DNA from: UBA6263 sp049305865
GTDB lineage: Bacteria; Patescibacteriota; Gracilibacteria; Absconditabacterales; Absconditicoccaceae
Direction: 5' to 3'
DNA: 11,470 bases
Assembly (NCBI GenBank): GCA_049305865.1
Contig: JBAQPP010000030.1
Span: forward strand, 1-11,470
The position numbers and the translations under genes were made by a program. Under the pieces are notes generated by a model. That model did no database searches. It was not told the DNA's origin and was given only the letters and a program-made list of their open reading frames with translations. Positions 7,206 to 11,470 of this stretch are shown in pieces (within the stretch, counting starts at the first letter, position 1; each line of letters begins with the position of its first letter).

Positions 7206-7742
7206 TTAACTAATTGGATAACATCTAAGTATTTGTAGCACAAATCTATCTGCTAATCTATAACGCTTATCCCATTCTTCTGCAGACATAAACACCACGG
7301 AAACAGTTTCAATAAAATAAGTTCTAAATATTTCATTTATGGCATCTTTTATTTGTTCTATCTGTGGTTTTTCTAGGTTTTTATATATTACTACTAGATC
7401 CATTTCTAAGTTAACTCCAAATCTTTTTCAGAAATAATATTTACTTATCATAATTTCATAACTTTCAAAAAGTTCAATTATTTCCTGTTTCAAACCAGCA
7501 AAAAATATATTTCTTATATTATCATGAAAGGCCTCTTTGATAGAAATACTCCATCATTGTCATTCTTTATTCACATTTATTACTTTTGCTTCATTGAGAG
7601 AATCTATCTGTTTTTTGATAGCAGGGAATGTCCATTCAAGTTCAGTTTCTAAAGCTCTCATAGAAACTCATTGTCTCCTAAATAGAAGATATTTCAATAT
7701 ATCAACCTTTGTCCTACTTCAAAATAATTTTTCCAAATTCAT
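7206..7742 (-). CDS. Winged-helix DNA-binding protein with a degenerate nucleotidyltransferase-like domain
   Basis: The 178-residue product starts with a winged helix-turn-helix (about residues 1-68): LFGSRTKVDILKYLLFRR, a recognition region with WTFPAIKKQIDSLNEAKVI, and a wing with VNKEGQGWSI. The second half (about 85-170) resembles the minimal nucleotidyltransferase fold: KYYFGKRFGVNLEMDLVVIYKN is placed where active enzymes have GSxARG...DxDL, and a C-terminal VSVVFMSAEEWDKR follows. The GS pair is Gly-Lys and the first Asp of DxD is Glu113, with only Asp115 kept, so transferase activity is doubtful. It probably regulates transcription in response to a ligand, with the MEMO-like gene 32 bases downstream in the same unit. 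A perfect palindrome ends 10 bases before its start codon, which could serve autoregulation. The winged helix is well supported; the second domain is moderately supported. Confidence 0.75.
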
Positions 7743-7751
7743 ATTTTTTAT

Positions 7752-7770
7752 TGATATATAAAATATATCA
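7752..7770. promoter_or_regulatory. 19-base palindrome just upstream of the winged-helix gene
   Basis: TGATATAT-AAA-ATATATCA has perfect 8-base arms around a 3-base centre. It lies 10 bases before the ATG at 7742, inside the likely leader or promoter of that gene. This is a typical place for an operator bound by the downstream regulator itself. Because the DNA is very AT-rich, chance is possible, but the TGA/TCA ends add some specificity. Confidence 0.4.
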
Positions 7771-7860
7771 GACTTTTATTCTCTATATTTATTTAACAAA
7801 AAAAAACAAGGTTTAATATACATAATACTATCTTTTTATAGTGCAAATTTCATCATAACA

Positions 7861-7866
7861 ATTATA
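7861..7866 (-). promoter_or_regulatory. Candidate -10 box for the winged-helix/MEMO unit
   Basis: TATAAT on the minus strand, with a weak TTTAAT-like -35 about 17 bases upstream. The leader would be about 110 bases. It lies back to back with the plus-strand promoter of the surface-protein gene. Other AT-rich -10 candidates lie nearer the gene, so this is tentative. Confidence 0.3.
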
Positions 7867-7869
7867 TCC

Positions 7870-7886
7870 AATATTTGACAAATATT
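7870..7886. promoter_or_regulatory. Palindromic operator candidate over the -35 box
   Basis: AATATTTG-A-CAAATATT is a perfect 17-base palindrome with 8-base arms. It contains the whole TTGACA -35 box (7875-7880) of the surface-protein promoter and lies 3 bases from the minus-strand -10 candidate. A dimeric regulator bound here could control both directions. Confidence 0.45.
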
Positions 7887-7902
7887 AAATAATATTTATA
7901 AT
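7875..7902 (+). promoter_or_regulatory. Near-consensus sigma-70-type promoter of the surface-protein gene
   Basis: A perfect TTGACA (7875-7880) and a perfect TATAAT (7897-7902) with a 16-base spacer. Transcription would start near 7909, about 36 bases before the ATG at 7945. It is the best promoter match in the window and suggests strong expression unless repressed. Confidence 0.75.
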
Positions 7903-7913
7903 AATGTAGGGTT

Positions 7914-7940
7914 ATCTAATTTTAAATATCTAATTTAAAC
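7914..7940 (+). repeat. Imperfect tandem repeat in the leader of the surface-protein gene
   Basis: Two adjacent copies, ATCTAATTTTAAAT (7914-7927) and ATCTAATTTAAAC (7928-7940), differ by one missing T and the last base. They lie between the promoter and the start codon. Function is unknown; it may be a simple duplication. Confidence 0.45.
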
Positions 7941-7944
7941 AAAA

Positions 7945-10900
7945 ATGAAAAATTTTTTATTTAGATCTATTGCTATTATGGTATTGGCAATAGGAATATT
8001 TAGTTTTACGCATGTATTAGCAAATACAACAAGCATAGATTCTAGTTTCGATACGGGGTTACCAGTCTGAATAGATGGTGATGTTTATAGCATAGTAAAA
8101 CAAAATGATGGGAAAATCGTATTGGGATGATCTTTTCATAATTATAAATGAATGCAATCAGATTATATTATCCGTTTAAATTCTGATTGAACTAAAGATT
8201 CTTCTTTTGATATTTGAAATTGATTTGATAGTGACGTCAATGTTTTAGCTATTCAAAGTGATGATAAAATTTTAGTTTGATGAAATTTTTCAACATATAA
8301 ATGAGTGTCTGCACATTCTATTGTTCGTTTAAATTCTGATGGAAGTAGAGATTCTTCTTTTGATATGTGAGACTGATTTAGTCTACGGGATAGTGTGTAT
8401 AGTATAGCTGTTCAAAGTGATGGTAAAATTTTAGTTTGATGAGGATTTTCAACATATAAATGAATTTCTACAAATTATATTGTTCGTTTAAATTCTGATG
8501 GAAGTAGAGATTCTTCTTTTGATATATGAGATTGATTTAATATCTATGGTTATGTTCGTTCTATAGCCGTTCAAGGTGATGGTAAGATATTAATTTGATG
8601 AGAATTTGAAACGTATCAATGAATATCTGCAAATAAAATTATCCGTTTAAATTCTGATGGAAGTAGAGATTCTTCTTTTGGTATGTGAGACTGATTCGAT
8701 TATACAGTTTCAACTATAGCTATCCAAGGTGATGGTAAAATTTTAGTTTGATGACAATTTTGAAAATATATGGGTAGTTGAGAATGATATTGTGATAATT
8801 CGGAATATACAGATAAAGTTAGTTGCGAACTAAACGGTGGACGATGGGATTATTTTTATTATTACAGTATCATAAGATTAAATAATAATTGAACAGTGGA
8901 TAGTTCTTTTTATTTATCAAATGATGGTTGATTTGACAATAATGTAAATGTTATAAAAGTTCAAAGCGATGGTAAAATTATAGTATGATGATCGTTTAAT
9001 GCATATCATTGAGTCTCTGCAAGTTCTATTATACGCTTAAATTCCAATTGAACTAATGATTCTTCTTTTGATATGTGAAGTTGATTTGATAATGAGGTTT
9101 ATGATATTACAATCCAAAACGACAGTAAAATTATATTAGCTTGAAGTTTTGGCACATATAACTGAATAGGAGTAAATCGTATTGTGCGTTTAAATTCTAA
9201 TTGAAGTAGGGATTCTTCTTTTGATATATGAAATTGATTTAATAATTCTATTTCTGTTACAACCATTCAAGATGATGGAAAAATTTTAGCTTGAGGTGAT
9301 TTTAAATCATATAATTGAGAATCAGTAAATCGTATTATCCGTTTAAATTCTGACTGAAGTAAAGATTCTTCCTTTAATATGTGAAATTGATTTGATGCAG
9401 CTGTCTTTGATATTACAATCCAAAACAACAGTAAAATATTAATATGATGAAATTTTACAAACTATAAATGAATACCCGCAAGGAGTATTATCCGTTTAAA
9501 TTCTGACTGAAGTAGAGATTCTTCCTTTGATATGTGAAGTTGATTTGCCTGAAATACTATGCAAAATAGTCACTACGTCAATACCATAGCTATTCAAGAT
9601 GATGGAAAAATTTTAGTTTGAGGAAATTTCACAAAATATCAATGAGTTTCTGCAAGTTATATTGTCCGTTTGAATCCTGATGGAAGTAGAGATTCTTCTT
9701 TTAATATATGAAGTTGATTCTGATATGGATTAGAAGTTTTTAATATAACAATGTTAAGTTGAGATAAAATCTTAGTAGCAGGTAGTTTTAGAACATATCA
9801 GTGAATAACATGAAATTCCCTTATTCTTTTAAATTCTGATGGAAGTAGAGATTATTCTTTTTCATTTTGAAGCTGATTTAGTAGTAGTTACATCAAGACT
9901 CTATTAATTCAGAATGATAATAAAATTATAGTATGATGAGCGTTTATTAGCGGAGGAATAGCAAATAGAATGCTTCGTTTAAATTCTGACTGGAGTATAG
10001 ATTCTTCTTTTAATTTTGAAGAAAGCGATAGCTTTAATGGTTATCTAAATAGTATAGCCATTCAAAGTGATAATAAAATATTAATTTGATGAAGTATTGT
10101 CTGAACAAGCACATGAATTATGCGTTTAAATGCTAATGGAAGTAGAGATTCTTCTTTTGATATATGAGATTGATTTGATGGTGGAATTTCTAGAATAACA
10201 ATGTTAAGCTGAGGTAAAACTTTAATAGCAGGTGGTTTTACAAGCTATAATTGAATGGCTATATGATATTTAACATTGCTTTATGGAGAGAATAGTAATG
10301 ATATTGTCATACTACCCAATACTACCAATTCAACTACTGTAAATAATGAATTTACTAATAAATGATATATTCAATCAAGTGGTGATTTAGTTTGATCAAA
10401 CTCTATTTCTCTATCTGAAACTAATGGTAATGTACCCAAAGCATTGAGTATAAAAAATAATAATATTACTCTGTCTATACCAGCAGATACTCAATTTAAA
10501 AAAGCAGACAATGTAACCAATTACAATGGTATCATATCAGTCCCTATAACAAAATCTGTAAGTAGTGTAAATGATTGACAAGTATTATCTGCATTTAAAG
10601 TTGGTAGTAGTACGGAATCTATCAAATTAGTATGATGAGTAGCAACTCTATCCCTTCCTGTCTCTGGTAAAACTATATGAGATCCAGTAAATATTTATTA
10701 TTCACAAAATAATGGAGTAAGTCGGTATCCTCAAATTACAACTACTGTAATAGATGTGTGATGACAACCATACGTAGAATTTACCACAAATCACTTTACA
10801 GATTTTGCCATTACAGATTTTGCATGATCATTTACTATCAATAATGATGCTGCTTCTACCAGTTCAACAGGCGTAACATTAAATATATCAACTTCACCAG

Positions 10901-11470
10901 CTGCATCTTATATTAGATTTTCAAATGATTGATCTAACCGATCTTCTCGAGAATGATATTCTACCTCTAAAACTTGGACACTTACTTGAGATTATTGAAC
11001 CAAAACTGTTTATGCTCAGTTTGATGCTGATGGCGATCAAGTAAGCGATGTAGAGACTAGTGATAGTATAAGCTATGCAGTATGAAGTTGTGCTTGATGA
11101 GGTGCTTGAGAAGCTTGTTTAAGTTTAGAGATTACTGCTGTTACTTGAGAGTGTCGATATGGAATCAATCTCGATTTATGAAGTCATGCTCAAACATATG
11201 GTGCATTTACTATGACCGGTTCTTTCCTTTCAAACCATGCTAATACAAATAGACGATCTTGTAATGATACTGCTTGAAAAGCTCCTTGGAATATGCAGAT
11301 ATCTTCTACTGATTTAATAGCTGGTTCTTACTCTATTGCTAACACTGCTATAGAAATGAAAACATCAGCATCTACAAAATATAGATGAAGTACTTCATTT
11401 ACAGGTTTGGTATGAGCGTTTGCTTCTCGATGAACTGATCTATCTACACCTAGAAAAATATTTGAAAAAA
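7945..11470 (+). CDS. Large secreted/surface protein with delta-60 beta-propeller repeats (3' end beyond the window)
   Basis: The frame stays open for 1175 codons to the window edge when TGA is Gly. A Sec signal peptide (about residues 1-26, cut after THVLA) comes first. About 13 units of 49-58 residues follow (about 33-780), each built on VxSIAVQSDGKILVGGxF..Y.G followed by IVRLNSDGSRDSSFDxGxGF. This is the delta-60 (DUF5122-type) repeat, expected to form beta-propeller blades. One unit carries an extra loop of about 24 residues with Cys283 and Cys294. After the repeats comes a segment ending in VEFTTNHFTDFAI (about 790-960, ZU5-like). An Ig-like segment follows, with IRFSNDG and KTVYAQFDADGD (about 966-1045), then a Gly/Cys linker and a Cys-containing C-terminal region with INLDLGSHAQTYGAFTMTGSF and WNMQISSTDL. 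CGA and CGG fall on conserved Trp positions in the last domains. The likely role is adhesion or host-cell contact, which is inference. It is transcribed divergently from the winged-helix gene from a strong promoter. Confidence 0.9.
8173..10182 (+). repeat. Tandem coding repeats of about 147-174 bases in the surface-protein gene
   Basis: The Arg codon of the RLN motif (Leu in one unit) recurs at 8173, 8326, 8485, 8644, 8875, 9034, 9187, 9340, 9493, 9667, 9826, 9976 and 10123. Spacing is mostly 147-174 bases, with one of 231 caused by an insert. Around it the DNA is nearly identical between several units (for example near 8326, 8485 and 8644), so unequal recombination could change the number of units. 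Confidence 0.88.

Noticed and set aside
7537..7761. Plus-strand open stretch of 74 codons
   Set aside because: Antisense to the winged-helix gene, with no recognisable product or start context.
8173..10182. Regular DNA repeats as a CRISPR array
   Set aside because: The period of about 150 bases, the continuous reading frame and the repeat protein motif show coding propeller repeats.
1..11470. In-frame TGA as selenocysteine sites
   Set aside because: There are far too many, in all genes, at Gly positions, with no need for a selenocysteine insertion element at each.

Overview
The window comes from an AT-rich candidate-phyla (CPR) bacterium that reads UGA as glycine. Every recognisable gene contains many in-frame TGA codons at positions where its family has Gly, for example the Ser-Gly-Gly-Pro active-site loop of the HtrA protease and the Gly positions of ribosomal proteins L1 and L11. 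All complete genes end in TAA or TAG. CGA and CGG also fall on conserved tryptophan positions, in NusG and in two domains of a surface protein. That combination (TGA=Gly, CGA/CGG=Trp) is the code described for Absconditabacterales (SR1), NCBI table 37, so this order is the best guess. Under the standard code almost everything here looks like fragments.

Left part, plus strand (1-3331): the 3' end of an unrecognised gene, a membrane-anchored HtrA/Deg serine protease with an intact triad and a PDZ domain, a TPR protein, and the cell-division ABC permease FtsX. The TPR and ftsX genes are 13 bases apart and probably share a promoter near 1681-1709. A hairpin flanked by A and T tracts (3345-3378) lies between these genes and the converging minus-strand operon.

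Middle part, minus strand, read from right to left (7742 down to 3402): a winged-helix protein with a degenerate nucleotidyltransferase-like domain, a degenerate MEMO-family protein, secE, nusG, an unrecognised single-pass membrane protein, rplK (L11), rplA (L1) and a 59-residue small protein. The core is the conserved secE-nusG-rplK-rplA cluster, linking protein export, transcription elongation and the L11/L1 parts of the ribosome. It differs from the usual layout by the extra membrane-protein gene between nusG and rplK, and by the absence of rplJ/rplL after rplA. Several possible RNA hairpins lie around rplK.

Right part, plus strand (7945-11470): one very long open frame, running off the window, for a secreted or cell-surface protein. 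It has a signal peptide, about 13 delta-60-type beta-propeller repeats, a ZU5-like segment, an Ig-like segment and a Cys-containing C-terminal region. It is transcribed divergently from the winged-helix/MEMO pair. The 202-base spacer holds a near-consensus promoter whose -35 box sits inside a perfect palindrome, a plausible operator. No tRNA, rRNA, CRISPR array or insertion sequence was recognised, and no start codon is preceded by a clear Shine-Dalgarno sequence.
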